Shown: positions 1 through 9,134, numbered from the stretch's first letter. The stretch is 64,000 nucleotides of DNA from CAZOZZ01 sp965247425 (GCA_965247425.1 OZ252023.1:3286001-3350000); one strand, 5' to 3'. Made by a program: numbers and translations. The notes: a model not told the origin generated them from the sequence alone.

Positions 1-1311
1 TCCCCGATTGAGGAAGCGCTCGAGCAGATCCGGGAGTTCGTCGCCCGGAAAAAGCCCGGTGAATGGATCCGGGGCATCGGCTGGAACCAGAACCTCTGGG
101 GACGCTGGCCCAACCGACAGGAACTGGACCGGGTGGCGCCCCACAACCCGGTCGTCCTGACCCGAAAGGATTTCCACCTGCTTTGGGTCAACACGCGGGC
201 GATCGATGCTGTGGGATGGAATGCGTCGACTCCGGATCCGGAAGGTGGTCAGATCGACCGCGACCCGAAAACGGGAGAACTGACCGGCGTCATCCGGGAA
301 AAGGCGATGGAGATCTTCAGGGCCCTGATCCCACAGCCTTCGCGCGAGGACTGGATCGAGTCCATCCGGATCGCAACACGCGATTTTCATCGATTCGGGA
401 TCACATCGGTGCACACGATGGAAGGCCCCGACGAATTCAAAACACTGGGATACCTGAATCAAACCGAAGGGCTTGGGCTTCGATTCCACGCCCTCATCGC
501 CAGGGCCAACCTGGACGAGTTCGTCGCCAACGGGATGAGGACCGGCTTCGGAGACGAGTTTCTCAAAGTCGGTCCGCTGAAGATTTTTCTCGATGGATCG
601 CTCGGCTCGCAAACGGCTGAAATGATCCGGCCGTTTGAGCGAACCGACAATTTCGGGATCACCTATACGAACGACGACGAACTCGAAAGCCTGGTCGACC
701 GCGCGACCTCATCGGGAGTGGCGGTGGCGATGCACGCGATCGGCGACAAGGCCGTCCGACGGGCGATAGACCAGTTCGAAAGACTGCCGGCCTCGCACCT
801 GAGGCATCGCATCGAGCACGTCCAACTGATCGACCCGGCGGATCTCGAACGACTGCAAAAACTAGACTTGATCGCGTCGGTCCAACCCATTCATCTGAGT
901 TCCGACGTCCGGATCGCACACGAGCACTGGGGAGACCGAAGCCGCTGGGCGTATGCGTTCAAAAGCCTCCGCCAGCACGGCATGAAGCTGGCATTTGGTT
1001 CCGACTGTCCGGTCGAGTCGCCGGCCGTGATCCCGTCGATCGAAGCCGCTCGCAACCGTCAATCGTTCGACGGAGAGGACTTTTTTCCCGAAGAAGCGCT
1101 TCCCGTTCGTGAGGTACTTCAGGCCTTCACGATCGGCGGCGCCTACGCTTCCGGGGAAGAAGCCCTCAAGGGCTCCATAGACGTAGGCAAACTCGCGGAC
1201 ATGGTCGTCCTGTCTGAAGACCCGCTCGACACAGGCAACGTCGGCAACATCGAAGTTCTGAGAACTCTTTTCGCGGGAAAGACGGTATACTTCGGGGAGA
1301 GTGGTCAGTGA
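1..1311 (+). CDS. Amidohydrolase family 3 protein (YtcJ-like), 5' end cut by window edge
   Basis: The reading frame is open from base 1, so the N-terminus lies outside the window. The visible part has a metal-dependent amidohydrolase core: AMHAIGDKAV, then RHRIEHVQL and FGSDCPVESP, the family 3 pattern of His and Asp metal ligands late in the TIM barrel. The end returns to a small beta domain (GKLADMVVLSEDP). Family 3 members hydrolyse amide or ester bonds in small molecules; the substrate cannot be told. The stop codon lies inside an AGTGGTCAG-type interspersed repeat, so the last few residues are repeat-derived. A radical SAM gene follows 85 bp downstream on the same strand. An internal ATG at 133 is not the true start, because the conserved frame continues upstream of it. 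Confidence 0.9.
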   Translation, partial: SPIEEALEQIREFVARKKPGEWIRGIGWNQNLWGRWPNRQELDRVAPHNPVVLTRKDFHLLWVNTRAIDAVGWNASTPDPEGGQIDRDPKTGELTGVIREKAMEIFRALIPQPSREDWIESIRIATRDFHRFGITSVHTMEGPDEFKTLGYLNQTEGLGLRFHALIARANLDEFVANGMRTGFGDEFLKVGPLKIFLDGSLGSQTAEMIRPFERTDNFGITYTNDDELESLVDRATSSGVAVAMHAIGDKAVRRAIDQFERLPASHLRHRIEHVQLIDPADLERLQKLDLIASVQPIHLSSDVRIAHEHWGDRSRWAYAFKSLRQHGMKLAFGSDCPVESPAVIPSIEAARNRQSFDGEDFFPEEALPVREVLQAFTIGGAYASGEEALKGSIDVGKLADMVVLSEDPLDTGNVGNIEVLRTLFAGKTVYFGESGQ

Positions 1312-1345
1312 TCAGTGATCAGTGATCAGTGGCCAGTGGTCAGTT
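1301..1345. repeat. Interspersed AGTGGTCAG / AGTGATCAG repeat, copy 1
   Basis: Tandem short units (GTGGTCAGTGATCAGTGATC, then AGTGGCCAGTGGTCAGTT) overlap the stop codon of the amidohydrolase. The same AGTGGCCAGTGGTCAG core recurs at 27715-27746 and, inverted, at 29126-29212. No coding function is apparent. Confidence 0.8.
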
Positions 1346-1396
1346 GCAGAACTGGGACCTCGTACTCTAGACAAAGACGACTATCGACCTCTACCC

Positions 1397-2542
1397 ATGG
1401 ATTTTCACAATAAAGAAATTTTGAAACGATACGCCCGGATGGTCACGGGACGACCGTTTGCTCCCATCCTGCTGAACATCCTGGTCACATCCGTCTGCGA
1501 CATGCGGTGTGTTCACTGTTTTTTTACCGATCAGCTGGACGACAAGCCACGGAAAAAGAAACAGATGAAAACCCACGAAATCGAGCGCATCAGCGAAACT
1601 CTGGGCGCGAACCTCGGGGTGCTCGTCATCGCCGGTGGCGAACCGTTTACACGCAAGGACCTGCCGGAAATCGCGGGCGCTTTCCACAGAAACAACAAGC
1701 TGGAATCGATTTATCTCATGTCCAACGGACAGATCCAGCAACGCGTCGTGCCCGATGTCGTGCGCATACTTGAGGAATGCCCGAATCTGAACGTGACGGT
1801 GGCCCTTGGCATTGATGGCCTCAAGGAAGACCACGAAAAGATTCGCCAGAAGGCCGGCAGTTGGGACATCGTCATCGACACGGCTCGAAAACTCCAGCAG
1901 GTTAAGAAAGAGTACCCGCGGCTCGACATCCAGACATGCACGTGTTTCATGAACAGCAATCAGGATCGGATCTTCGATTGGTATGATTTCCTGAAGAACG
2001 ATCTACAACCCGATAAGGTCAACGTCAACTACATCCGCCCGCCCTCGGCGGTGCCGCATGAGTTGGACATCGACATCTCGCGCTATTACGAATTAACCGA
2101 ACGCATCGGTCAGGATTCGGCGCACTCGGCCCTCAAGAACAGCTACTCGGGAAATGCTGGATTCTTCAAGGCGGCGATCGATGTCTACATGCACCAGTTG
2201 ATCGCCAAAACGGCGCTCGAGGGCCGGCCGCAGCTTCGATGTTTCGCCGGTGACGCAGGGGGCGTGATTTACGACGAAGGAACCGTCTCCAGCTGTGAAA
2301 TCCTTGACGGGGTGGGCAACCTGCGGGATTACGATTGGGACTTCTCAAAACTGTGGTATTCCGAAGCCATGAACAAGCGCCGGGAAAAAGTCGCCGACGG
2401 CTGTTTCTGTACGCACGAGAGCAACTGCTACTATCCGTCACTGGCTTTCAACCCGCAACACCTCGTCCAGATCAAGAAAGTTGAACAGAACCTTCGCGAA
2501 TCGGCTGAAGCGCGCGCAAGCCACCTCTCGACCGCCGGATAG
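1397..2542 (+). CDS. Radical SAM protein with SPASM-like C-terminal cysteines
   Basis: About 381 residues from the ATG at 1397. An upstream ATG at 1322 would add residues translated from the interspersed repeat and is rejected. The radical SAM signature is near residue 33-40 (TSVCDMRCVHCFF, the CxxxCxxC that binds the [4Fe-4S] cluster cleaving S-adenosylmethionine), followed by the AGGEPF motif. The C-terminal part carries more cysteines (LRCFAG, SSCEIL, DGCFCTHESNC) in a SPASM-like arrangement that may bind auxiliary clusters. Family members modify peptides or act in cofactor maturation; no precursor peptide was found nearby, so the substrate is unknown. mutY starts 9 bp downstream. Confidence 0.88.
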   Translation: MDFHNKEILKRYARMVTGRPFAPILLNILVTSVCDMRCVHCFFTDQLDDKPRKKKQMKTHEIERISETLGANLGVLVIAGGEPFTRKDLPEIAGAFHRNNKLESIYLMSNGQIQQRVVPDVVRILEECPNLNVTVALGIDGLKEDHEKIRQKAGSWDIVIDTARKLQQVKKEYPRLDIQTCTCFMNSNQDRIFDWYDFLKNDLQPDKVNVNYIRPPSAVPHELDIDISRYYELTERIGQDSAHSALKNSYSGNAGFFKAAIDVYMHQLIAKTALEGRPQLRCFAGDAGGVIYDEGTVSSCEILDGVGNLRDYDWDFSKLWYSEAMNKRREKVADGCFCTHESNCYYPSLAFNPQHLVQIKKVEQNLRESAEARASHLSTAG

Positions 2543-2551
2543 ACAAGCCAA

Positions 2552-3517
2552 ATGATTGAGGCCCTTGTCGACTGGTTCGACGCCGGCCATCGACCACTTC
2601 CCTGGCGCGACGGCTACGCCCCCTACCACGTCTGGGTGTCGGAAGTGATGCTCCAGCAGACCCAGGTGGACACGGTCCTTCCCTACTACCATCGCTTCCT
2701 CGAAAGATTCCCGACAATTGACGAACTGGCCGGAGCCGAAGAGGAAGACGTCCTCCGGCTCTGGTCTGGCCTCGGCTACTACAACCGGGCACGGAACTTT
2801 CATGCCGCAGCCGGAATCGTCTTGTCCCGGTACGAAGGACGCATACCATCCAGCTACGACGAACTGATCGAGTTGCCAGGAATCGGACGTTACATGGCCG
2901 GGGCCATCCTGAGCATCGCGTTCAACAAGCCTTGCCCGATAGTGGACGGCAACGTCCGGCGGGTTCTGTCGCGCTTCTATGGTTGGGAGGAGGAACGGCC
3001 GAAGGCAGTCTGGGAAGCCGCCAGGGAATTCGTTCGATCCGGTGAGCCTCGGATCGTGAACCAGGCCCTCATGGAGTTGGGGGCGACCGTGTGTTCCCCG
3101 AAGGCACCCCGATGTCTCCACTGCCCCTGGAAATCCGAATGTGTCGCCTTCAGGCTGGGAATCGAGGAAAAGATCCCGGCGCCCCGGAAACGACCCAAAA
3201 CGGTTCGGGTCCAGCTGTCGGCGGTAATCGACCAGAACCGACGGGGGTTCCTGATGCAGGAGTCCGAAGGCATGTGGGACTTCCCGACCTTCAGCGCGCT
3301 ACCTTCCGGATTGTTTGAAAAAATCGGAAGCTGCCGCCACTCGATCACACACCACCGCATCGAAGTCGATGTCTACAAGGGAAAGCTCGGCAAGAGGAAA
3401 GCGTATCGCCGCAAGGTATTGGACAACCTTCCGGTCACGTCTCTGACGAGAAAGATTCAGGCCGTGGTAGAAGACCCTCGACCGAGAGACGCAAAGACGC
3501 AGGGTAGAAAGAAATAA
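2552..3517 (+). CDS. mutY: A/G-specific adenine DNA glycosylase MutY
   Basis: 321 residues. It removes adenine mispaired with 8-oxoguanine in base excision repair. Visible: LPWRDGYAPYHVWVSEVMLQ (family N-terminus with the catalytic Glu), the helix-hairpin-helix ELPGIGRYMAGAI, the catalytic Asp in IVDGNVRRV, and the [4Fe-4S] loop with spacing C-x6-C-x2-C-x5-C (VCSPKAPRCLHCPWKSEC). The C-terminal NUDIX-like 8-oxoG recognition domain is present but short. It follows the radical SAM gene by 9 bp, suggesting co-transcription, and is followed by a GCGTCT hairpin that separates it from the convergent creatininase gene. Confidence 0.95.
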   Translation: MIEALVDWFDAGHRPLPWRDGYAPYHVWVSEVMLQQTQVDTVLPYYHRFLERFPTIDELAGAEEEDVLRLWSGLGYYNRARNFHAAAGIVLSRYEGRIPSSYDELIELPGIGRYMAGAILSIAFNKPCPIVDGNVRRVLSRFYGWEEERPKAVWEAAREFVRSGEPRIVNQALMELGATVCSPKAPRCLHCPWKSECVAFRLGIEEKIPAPRKRPKTVRVQLSAVIDQNRRGFLMQESEGMWDFPTFSALPSGLFEKIGSCRHSITHHRIEVDVYKGKLGKRKAYRRKVLDNLPVTSLTRKIQAVVEDPRPRDAKTQGRKK

Positions 3518-3553
3518 ATAAGATCCTCCTTTGCGCCTCTGCGTCTTTGCGTC
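3488..3553. repeat. GCGTCT-type hairpin repeat R1 (possible bidirectional terminator)
   Basis: Left arm GACGCAAAGACGCAGG and right arm CCTCTGCGTCTTTGCGTC are near-perfect complements around a loop of about 30 nt. The left arm overlaps the end of mutY. It sits between convergent genes, where a bidirectional terminator would be useful; terminator activity is inferred. Confidence 0.75.
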
Positions 3554-3581
3554 GACAAACGTCGGCCGGGGTCAGTCGGAA

Positions 3582-4433
3582 CTAAGGTCCTGGAGGTCCG
3601 CCACGACCACCGCGGCCACCCCGGCCACGGGGAGGATTCTTCATCGATCGGTACTGGGCGAGGCCGGCGTTGATCTTAAACTCCAGCCCCATGCTCCCGA
3701 TCTCAGCGCTTGCCTTGGTGGGATCACCCGACACGCCCGCATCGGGGCTTCCACCGAGCGGCGCGAGCTTGGATCGCCGAATGCCTTCGGGGTAAATCGC
3801 CAAGACCTGGGACGTGTCGGAAATGCCCGCGTGACCACCGACCGTCGCCTGGTCGTAGCCGAACCGGGCCAGCATCCAGGCCCGATAGTTGTCCCCGCCG
3901 ACCGCGTAATAGTCACGCAAGGCGAACGCCCTTGAACCGGTGCCATCCCAGTCCTTGTTCACAGCTTCGGCCGCAGCCTCCATACCGGCCTGATTGCCGC
4001 CGCTGTCCCCTATGATCAGGATGTCTTCGAAACCATGAGCCTCGAGGCTCCGCGCCGCCGACTCGAGAACCTTCGTGAACGTCGGTGTCGGATTGGTGAT
4101 CACACCCGGTTTGTCACCGTAGCCCGGACGGTCGTAATCGCCTTCGGGAACATACTGAAGGACCGGCGCCACCAGCGCGTTGCCCAGGCGCCGGGCCATC
4201 TGTTCGGCGTTATGGCGAATGATCTTGTTGTGTTTCCCGAGCAGCATGTGCGGGCCGTTCTGCTCGGTGCCGCCTGTCGGAATGATCACGACGGTCTTGC
4301 CGCCGTCAATCAACTCCCGAACCTCCACCCATGTCAGTTCCTCCAGGAACACGGTGTCGGGTGTCTGGGCTACGGCGGTGACCGTCAATAGCGCGATCGC
4401 CACGATAGAAACAAATATTCGATTCGGGTTCAT
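3582..4433 (-). CDS. Creatininase-family amidohydrolase, exported (paralogue 1)
   Basis: About 283 residues from the ATG at 4433 (MNPNRIFVSIVAIALLTVTA), which opens a clear signal peptide ending near AVAQ. Creatininase-fold enzymes are Zn/Mn-dependent amidohydrolases. The metal-site motif is visible as TGGTEQNGPHMLLGKHN (Glu and His), with IIGDSGGNQAGM later and a final GHAGISDTS. The C-terminus is a Gly/Arg-rich low-complexity tail (GRGGRGGRGG). The gene lies 7 bp downstream of a second paralogue on the same strand, so the two are almost certainly co-transcribed. The substrate is unknown; export argues against cytosolic creatinine or riboflavin-pathway roles known for other family members. 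Confidence 0.85.
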   Translation of the reverse strand: MNPNRIFVSIVAIALLTVTAVAQTPDTVFLEELTWVEVRELIDGGKTVVIIPTGGTEQNGPHMLLGKHNKIIRHNAEQMARRLGNALVAPVLQYVPEGDYDRPGYGDKPGVITNPTPTFTKVLESAARSLEAHGFEDILIIGDSGGNQAGMEAAAEAVNKDWDGTGSRAFALRDYYAVGGDNYRAWMLARFGYDQATVGGHAGISDTSQVLAIYPEGIRRSKLAPLGGSPDAGVSGDPTKASAEIGSMGLEFKINAGLAQYRSMKNPPRGRGGRGGRGGPPGP

Positions 4434-4440
4434 CACCACC

Positions 4441-5283
4441 TCACTGAGCAGCCGCAATACTCTTGCGGATTTGTTCGATTGCGTTGTTGATCTTGATGGC
4501 CAGCATCAATTCGCCCCGGCTAACGGAAGCCAGCCTCGGGTCTCCCCGGACTCCGCTGTCCTCGTAACCACCGTTCAAGGCGATCTTGTCTTTCCGGATC
4601 AGGTCGGGGTTTATGGAAAGCACCTCGGAAGTGTCGAGGATCCCGGCATGAGAACCGATCGACTCGGCCGTCTCCCCGTAGTTCTCCATAAGGAACTTTT
4701 CCTGGTCGTCATGGGACTTCCGGTAGTAGTCACCGATGAAGTGAGCGCGATAACCGCTTCCTTTCCAGTCCGCGTTTACCTTTTCCGCGACCGCCTGCAT
4801 GCCGCTCTGATTCCCACCCGAATCTCCAAGCAGGACGATGTCGGTAAATCCTCCGGGACGGAAACTTCTCACTGCGTGCTCGAGCATTTCCATGAACACA
4901 TCGTTGGGGACGGATATCGTCCCAGCCTTGCTCATGTGACCGGAAAGGGGCTCTTCCCAGCCACCCTCGGGAACATAAGCAATGATAGGGGCGACGAGCG
5001 CGTCGCCGAGCTCACGGGCGATCTTGTCGGTCGTGTGCTCCAGGACAAAATTGTGCTTTCCCAGCACCATATGCGGACCGTTCTGCTCGGTTCCGCCTGT
5101 TGCGATGATCATCGTGGTCTTACCACCGGCTACCAGATCCCGAACCTCTTCCCAGGTAAATTCCTCCAGAAACACGGAATCAGGCACTTGAGCCAGCCCG
5201 TTCGATGCTGCCAGGAGGACCAGCACCATCCCTGCTGCAATACTTGTCATAGAGAACCTCGCGCTGTCAGTTTGAAGGGACAT
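4441..5283 (-). CDS. Creatininase-family amidohydrolase, exported (paralogue 2)
   Basis: About 280 residues. It has the same core as its downstream neighbour: ATGGTEQNGPHMVLGKHN, LLGDSGGNQSGMQA and GSHAGILDTSEV. A hydrophobic signal segment (MTSIAAGMVLVLLAASNG) ends at LAQ. Two starts are possible: ATG 5283, giving an Arg in the n-region, or ATG 5250, which has a GAGG six bases upstream. The frame is open further upstream only because it runs through an interspersed repeat at 5320-5400. Two adjacent copies point to tandem duplication with divergence. Confidence 0.84.
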   Translation of the reverse strand: MSLQTDSARFSMTSIAAGMVLVLLAASNGLAQVPDSVFLEEFTWEEVRDLVAGGKTTMIIATGGTEQNGPHMVLGKHNFVLEHTTDKIARELGDALVAPIIAYVPEGGWEEPLSGHMSKAGTISVPNDVFMEMLEHAVRSFRPGGFTDIVLLGDSGGNQSGMQAVAEKVNADWKGSGYRAHFIGDYYRKSHDDQEKFLMENYGETAESIGSHAGILDTSEVLSINPDLIRKDKIALNGGYEDSGVRGDPRLASVSRGELMLAIKINNAIEQIRKSIAAAQ

Positions 5284-5319
5284 CTTATAGGTTCGGGAGT
5301 CCAAAGTCCAAGAGGGGTA

Positions 5320-5400
5320 TTTCGACGCAAAGACGCAAAGACGCAAAGAAGAATTATTTCTTAGAAAACTCTCTCTGCGCCTCTCCGTCTCTGCGTCAAA
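5320..5400. repeat. GCGTCT-type hairpin repeat R2
   Basis: Left arm CGACGCAAAGACGCAAAGAC and right arm CTCTGCGCCTCTCCGTCTCT pair imperfectly across about 20 nt. It lies between the aminotransferase stop and the creatininase start on the same strand, so it would be transcribed in the leader of the creatininase pair. Confidence 0.72.
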
Positions 5401-5441
5401 ACCCGGCGTCGGTTCACAAGGAGGTGTCGGTCCAGGCCGAA

Positions 5442-6722
5442 TCACGACCGAGACATGAGCCTTTCAACGGAGGCCAGTTCGACGCAGGTGCAGAACACTT
5501 CCATAGCCGACTTGATCTCGTCCACCAACGGCATGGTCGGTGCCAGACGGATGTTGCGGTCGTTGGGGTCCTTGCCATACGGATAGGTGGCGCCCGCCGG
5601 AGTCAGCTTGACTCCGGCCTCGCCAGCCAGTCTGATCACTTCCGCCGCACACCCGTCGATCACATCGACACTGACGAAATAGCCACCCGCCGGCTTCGTC
5701 CAGGTGGCGATTCCCTTACTACCGAGACGCCGCTCGAGCGCTTCGTTGACGGCCTCGAACTTGGGCCCTATCAATGCCGCCTGTTTATCCATGTGGGCCC
5801 GCAATCCAGTCATGTCAGTGAAAAATCTCACGTGGCGAAGCTGGTTGACCTTGTCCGATCCGATGGTCGAATAAGACATCTTGTTGCGGGCATCGGCGAT
5901 GTTGGTCACCGACGCTGCGACAACCGCTATGCCGGCGCCCGCATTGGTGATCTTCGATGTCGAGCCAAACATCAGGACACGGTCCGGGTTGCCCGCATCC
6001 TTACACGCGCTAAGCAGGTTTTCGAGCCTCACCGGGCCGCCTCCCAGGTGATGCATGTTATAGGCATTGTCCCAAAACACCCGGAAGTCCGGGGCGGCGA
6101 CCTTCATCGTCGCGATCCGCCGAACCACTTCGTCGGAATAGACTTCACCCGACGGGTTCGAGTACTTGGGCACGCACCACATGCCCTTGACCGAGGGGTC
6201 ATCGGCGACCAACGCCTCAACGGCATTCATTTCGGGCCCGGCTGGCGTCATCGGAACCGTCGGCATCTCCAGTCCAAGGCGCTCGCAAATGGCAAAGTGC
6301 CGGTCATACCCGGGCACCGGGGCGATGAACTTGAGGGGACCGCTGCCCTTCCAGGGTCCGTCGCCGCCGGGCATTCCGAACAGCATCCCGCCGGCCATGG
6401 CGTCATACATGAGAGTCAGGCTGGAATTGCCGCCAATGATAATTTCGTCGGTCGTAACCTCCATGTATTCAGCGAAAAACCGTTTCGCCTCCGGGATGCC
6501 GTCGGGGATGCCGTAGTTGCGGTAGTCGGCGCCATCTTCCCCAACCGCTTCTCCGGAACCGACGATGGACAACATCTCATCCGCCAGATCGAGCTGATCC
6601 GGCGCGGGTTTGCCGCGTGTCATATCGAGGGCAAGACTACGACCGCGCATCTGCTCATAGGCCTGCTTGACTTGGTCCGCAATACCCGCCAACTCAGTTG
6701 CGCTCTTCTTACTCAGATCCAT
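5442..6722 (-). CDS. Class I aminotransferase, AspAT Ic / Aminotran_MocR type
   Basis: About 426 residues from the ATG at 6722, which has AGGAGA ten bases upstream; a TTG at 6782 would extend it without support. The N-terminus (LALDMTRGKPAPDQLDLADE) is characteristic of the actinobacterial-type aspartate aminotransferase subfamily. The fold-type I PLP core is visible: VFWDNAYNMHHL (Asp contacting the pyridine N) and FGSTSKITNAGAGIAV (PLP-binding Lys). Probable reaction is aspartate plus 2-oxoglutarate to oxaloacetate plus glutamate. A second, unrelated-subfamily aminotransferase lies directly upstream, so the two may be partly redundant. Confidence 0.87.
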   Translation of the reverse strand: MDLSKKSATELAGIADQVKQAYEQMRGRSLALDMTRGKPAPDQLDLADEMLSIVGSGEAVGEDGADYRNYGIPDGIPEAKRFFAEYMEVTTDEIIIGGNSSLTLMYDAMAGGMLFGMPGGDGPWKGSGPLKFIAPVPGYDRHFAICERLGLEMPTVPMTPAGPEMNAVEALVADDPSVKGMWCVPKYSNPSGEVYSDEVVRRIATMKVAAPDFRVFWDNAYNMHHLGGGPVRLENLLSACKDAGNPDRVLMFGSTSKITNAGAGIAVVAASVTNIADARNKMSYSTIGSDKVNQLRHVRFFTDMTGLRAHMDKQAALIGPKFEAVNEALERRLGSKGIATWTKPAGGYFVSVDVIDGCAAEVIRLAGEAGVKLTPAGATYPYGKDPNDRNIRLAPTMPLVDEIKSAMEVFCTCVELASVERLMSRS

Positions 6723-6815
6723 AGCGTCGTGTTCTCCTGATCGGTTCAAGGGTGCAAAATCCAATGAGAGTCTTTTCGCCAAACGATCCAGTGTCCGCGA
6801 CTGCCGGACTTCGGA

Positions 6816-8000
6816 CTACGGTCCTAAGTCCGTCATAAATTCTTCGATGCGGTCGAGGCCTTTTTCCAGGTCCTCCATCGATGCGGCGTAGGAGAGACGG
6901 ACGTGATCCGTGGTGCCGAAGGCCACGCCGGGAACGACGGCCACGTGATATTTTTCGAGCAACTGGACGGCAAAATCAACGATGTCCTTGACGCCGGCGC
7001 CGAGGGCGGACGAAACGTTGGGATAGGCATAGAATGCCCCGCCTGGCTCGGGACACTGAATCCCGGGTATCGAACGCAACCGGTCGACGACGTATCGCCG
7101 CCTGCGTGCGTATTCGTCGAGCATCGCCCGGACGGAATCCTGAGGTCCCGTCAAGGCTTCGACCGCCGCCTTCTGTGCTATCGAGGTGGGGTTTGACGTC
7201 GAATGGCTCTGCAGTTTACCTATCCCTTTGATCAGGCGTTCATCACCAAGAACGTAACCGATGCGCCATCCGGTCATCGCATATGTCTTCGAAAGAGATC
7301 CAGCGATGACGATCGAGTCGCGGACTTCGGGCACGGATGCGATCGAAAAGGGTGTCCGACCGTCGTAGAGAAAATACGCGTAGCACTCGTCCGACATCAG
7401 GATGACACCCCGTCTCTGACATACCTTCGCGATACGGATGAACTCGTCATCGTCCAGAACCGCACCACTCGGATTATTAGGTGAATTCACGATCAGCAGG
7501 CGGGTCCGGGGCGTGATGGCGTCTTCTACCATCTTCGAAGTGAGACGGAAGCCATCCGACTCCTGCGTGTTCACGAAGACCGGCGTCGCACCCGCAAAAC
7601 ACGTGATGTCTCGAAAACTGACCCAGTAGGGAGTCGGGATGATCACTTCATCGCCGTCGTCTATGAGTGCGGCAAAAATACTGAAGACCGAATGCTTGCC
7701 GCCCACATTGACCACGACGTTGTCGATACCGAAGGCCGACCCCAGGTCACGTGTGTGTCTCTCGACGATCGCCTGTTTCAACTCGTTGGTACCGCTCGCG
7801 GCCGTGTACCGGCAGAAATTGTTTTCGATTGCACGAATACCGGCCTGCTTGATGTTCTCCGGTGTGGTGAAGTCCGGCTCACCCGGACCGAAGTCCACGA
7901 CGTCGACACCTTTCTCCCGAAGCTCCCGGGCAGCTTCAGCAACAGCCATTGTCTGAGAACTGGAGATACGGGATATCTTGTCGGTTAGTTTTAATTCCAT
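6816..8000 (-). CDS. Aspartate/aromatic-type aminotransferase (AspC/AspB-like)
   Basis: 394 residues from ATG 8000 (AGGA just upstream). Typical Igamma-type family: ISSSQTMAVAEAARELREKG, the substrate-site FGPGEPDFTTPENI, NSPNNPSGAV, and SLSKTYAMTGWRIGYV with the PLP Lys. It ends with the conserved VRLSYAAS (Arg for the substrate carboxylate). Most likely an aspartate aminotransferase, possibly also acting on prephenate as some members do. It is followed by the Ic-type aminotransferase gene 93 bp downstream and preceded by coaD 78 bp upstream. Confidence 0.9.
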   Translation of the reverse strand: MELKLTDKISRISSSQTMAVAEAARELREKGVDVVDFGPGEPDFTTPENIKQAGIRAIENNFCRYTAASGTNELKQAIVERHTRDLGSAFGIDNVVVNVGGKHSVFSIFAALIDDGDEVIIPTPYWVSFRDITCFAGATPVFVNTQESDGFRLTSKMVEDAITPRTRLLIVNSPNNPSGAVLDDDEFIRIAKVCQRRGVILMSDECYAYFLYDGRTPFSIASVPEVRDSIVIAGSLSKTYAMTGWRIGYVLGDERLIKGIGKLQSHSTSNPTSIAQKAAVEALTGPQDSVRAMLDEYARRRRYVVDRLRSIPGIQCPEPGGAFYAYPNVSSALGAGVKDIVDFAVQLLEKYHVAVVPGVAFGTTDHVRLSYAASMEDLEKGLDRIEEFMTDLGP

Positions 8001-8078
8001 GATTCCTGTTTCACTCTGGACGGGGCGGTTCGTCACCGAAACCACATCGACAGCGAACGGTTTCCCCCACAGCCTTGA

Positions 8079-8567
8079 TCACTGACGGAATCTTTCAAGC
8101 AGCCGCTGCTCGACGATGTCCGGAACGAGGCCCGAAATCGAGCCGCCGTGTTCGGCGATCTCACGGACCAGGTGGGAACTGAGGTAGGAATAGTTCTCCG
8201 CCGGCAGCATGAACATGGTCTCAATCTGCGACTGAAGGCGGCGATTCATCAAAGCCATCTGAAGCTCGTACTCATAGTCGGAAACCGCCCTGATTCCTCG
8301 GATTATGACGTGGGCGTCACGCTTCTGGGCATAGTCGACCAAGAGTCCCCGGAACGCCTCGACCTCCACGTTGGAGATCTCCGCCCCGATGGACCGACGA
8401 ATCAAATCCTGACGTTCCGCGACGGAAAAGAGAGGGTCTTTCTGCGGATTCACCAGGATGGCCACGACGACGTGCCCAAACAGCCTGCTGCTGCGTTCGA
8501 TGATGTCGAGGTGCCCGTTGGTCACGGGGTCGAAGGTTCCCGGATAGATCGCCCTGGTTCGTTTCAT
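8079..8567 (-). CDS. coaD: Phosphopantetheine adenylyltransferase CoaD
   Basis: 162 residues, the usual length. It transfers AMP from ATP to 4'-phosphopantetheine in coenzyme A synthesis. Nucleotidyltransferase motifs: AIYPGTFDPVTNGHLDII (TxGH site) and the C-terminal SYLSSHLVREIAEHGG (ISSTxxR-like). Its ATG overlaps the rsmD stop in an ATGA, the rsmD-coaD pairing common in bacteria. Confidence 0.97.
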   Translation of the reverse strand: MKRTRAIYPGTFDPVTNGHLDIIERSSRLFGHVVVAILVNPQKDPLFSVAERQDLIRRSIGAEISNVEVEAFRGLLVDYAQKRDAHVIIRGIRAVSDYEYELQMALMNRRLQSQIETMFMLPAENYSYLSSHLVREIAEHGGSISGLVPDIVEQRLLERFRQ

Positions 8568-9130
8568 TCAATGCCTCGTTCGAACTGGTAGAATGTCAAC
8601 GCACTGTCCCCCTGTTTCAAATTGCGGGTTTGCCTGAGCTTCCCGACTTCGTCAGGAAGATACATCTTCCGGGAATGCTCCAGGACTAGCAACCCGTTTT
8701 CGGTCAGCAAGGGCTGATTGCCGAAGCTCTCAAGGTCCCGAGCATAGAGTGCCTCTTCGGTGTAGGGCGGATCCAGGAAGGCGATGTCGAACGCCGCGCC
8801 GGAAGCCACAAAGCCCCTGAGGGCGACTCCCAGATCCATCTTCAGGACCCTGAATCCGGTGCTGACTTGCAGCATTTGAAGGTTCGATCGGATCAGCTCG
8901 CCCGCCTTCCGGGATTGATCGACGAAGAATACCTGGTCCGCTCCCCGGCTCAGCGCCTCCAGTCCAACCCCGCCGACACCAGCGTACCCATCAAGAAAGA
9001 CCGATCCTATGACGCGATCGCTCAAGATGTTGAACAGCGTCTCCCGAAGTCTGTCGCCGGTCGGACGCATTCGGGCCGGAGGATTCCCCACGATGCGCCG
9101 GCTCTTGTATCGACCCGCGATGATCCGCAT
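8564..9130 (-). CDS. rsmD: 16S rRNA (guanine966-N2)-methyltransferase RsmD
   Basis: 188 residues. It begins MRIIAGRYKSRRI and continues RPTGDRLRETLFNIL, the family signature, then FLDGYAGVGGVGLEALSRGA (SAM-binding motif I) and FLDPPYTEEAL (motif IV, catalytic DPPY). It methylates N2 of G966 in 16S rRNA during 30S assembly. Four bases separate it from the recG stop and four bases overlap coaD, giving a recG-rsmD-coaD unit. Confidence 0.96.
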   Translation of the reverse strand: MRIIAGRYKSRRIVGNPPARMRPTGDRLRETLFNILSDRVIGSVFLDGYAGVGGVGLEALSRGADQVFFVDQSRKAGELIRSNLQMLQVSTGFRVLKMDLGVALRGFVASGAAFDIAFLDPPYTEEALYARDLESFGNQPLLTENGLLVLEHSRKMYLPDEVGKLRQTRNLKQGDSALTFYQFERGIE

Positions 9131-9134
9131 CGGC

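Noticed and set aside
4180..5364. A 394-codon forward open frame
   Set aside because: It lies opposite the two creatininase genes, which have clear family motifs; the forward product has none.
5424..6740. A 438-codon forward open frame
   Set aside because: Complete antisense shadow of the Ic-type aminotransferase, with no recognisable motif.
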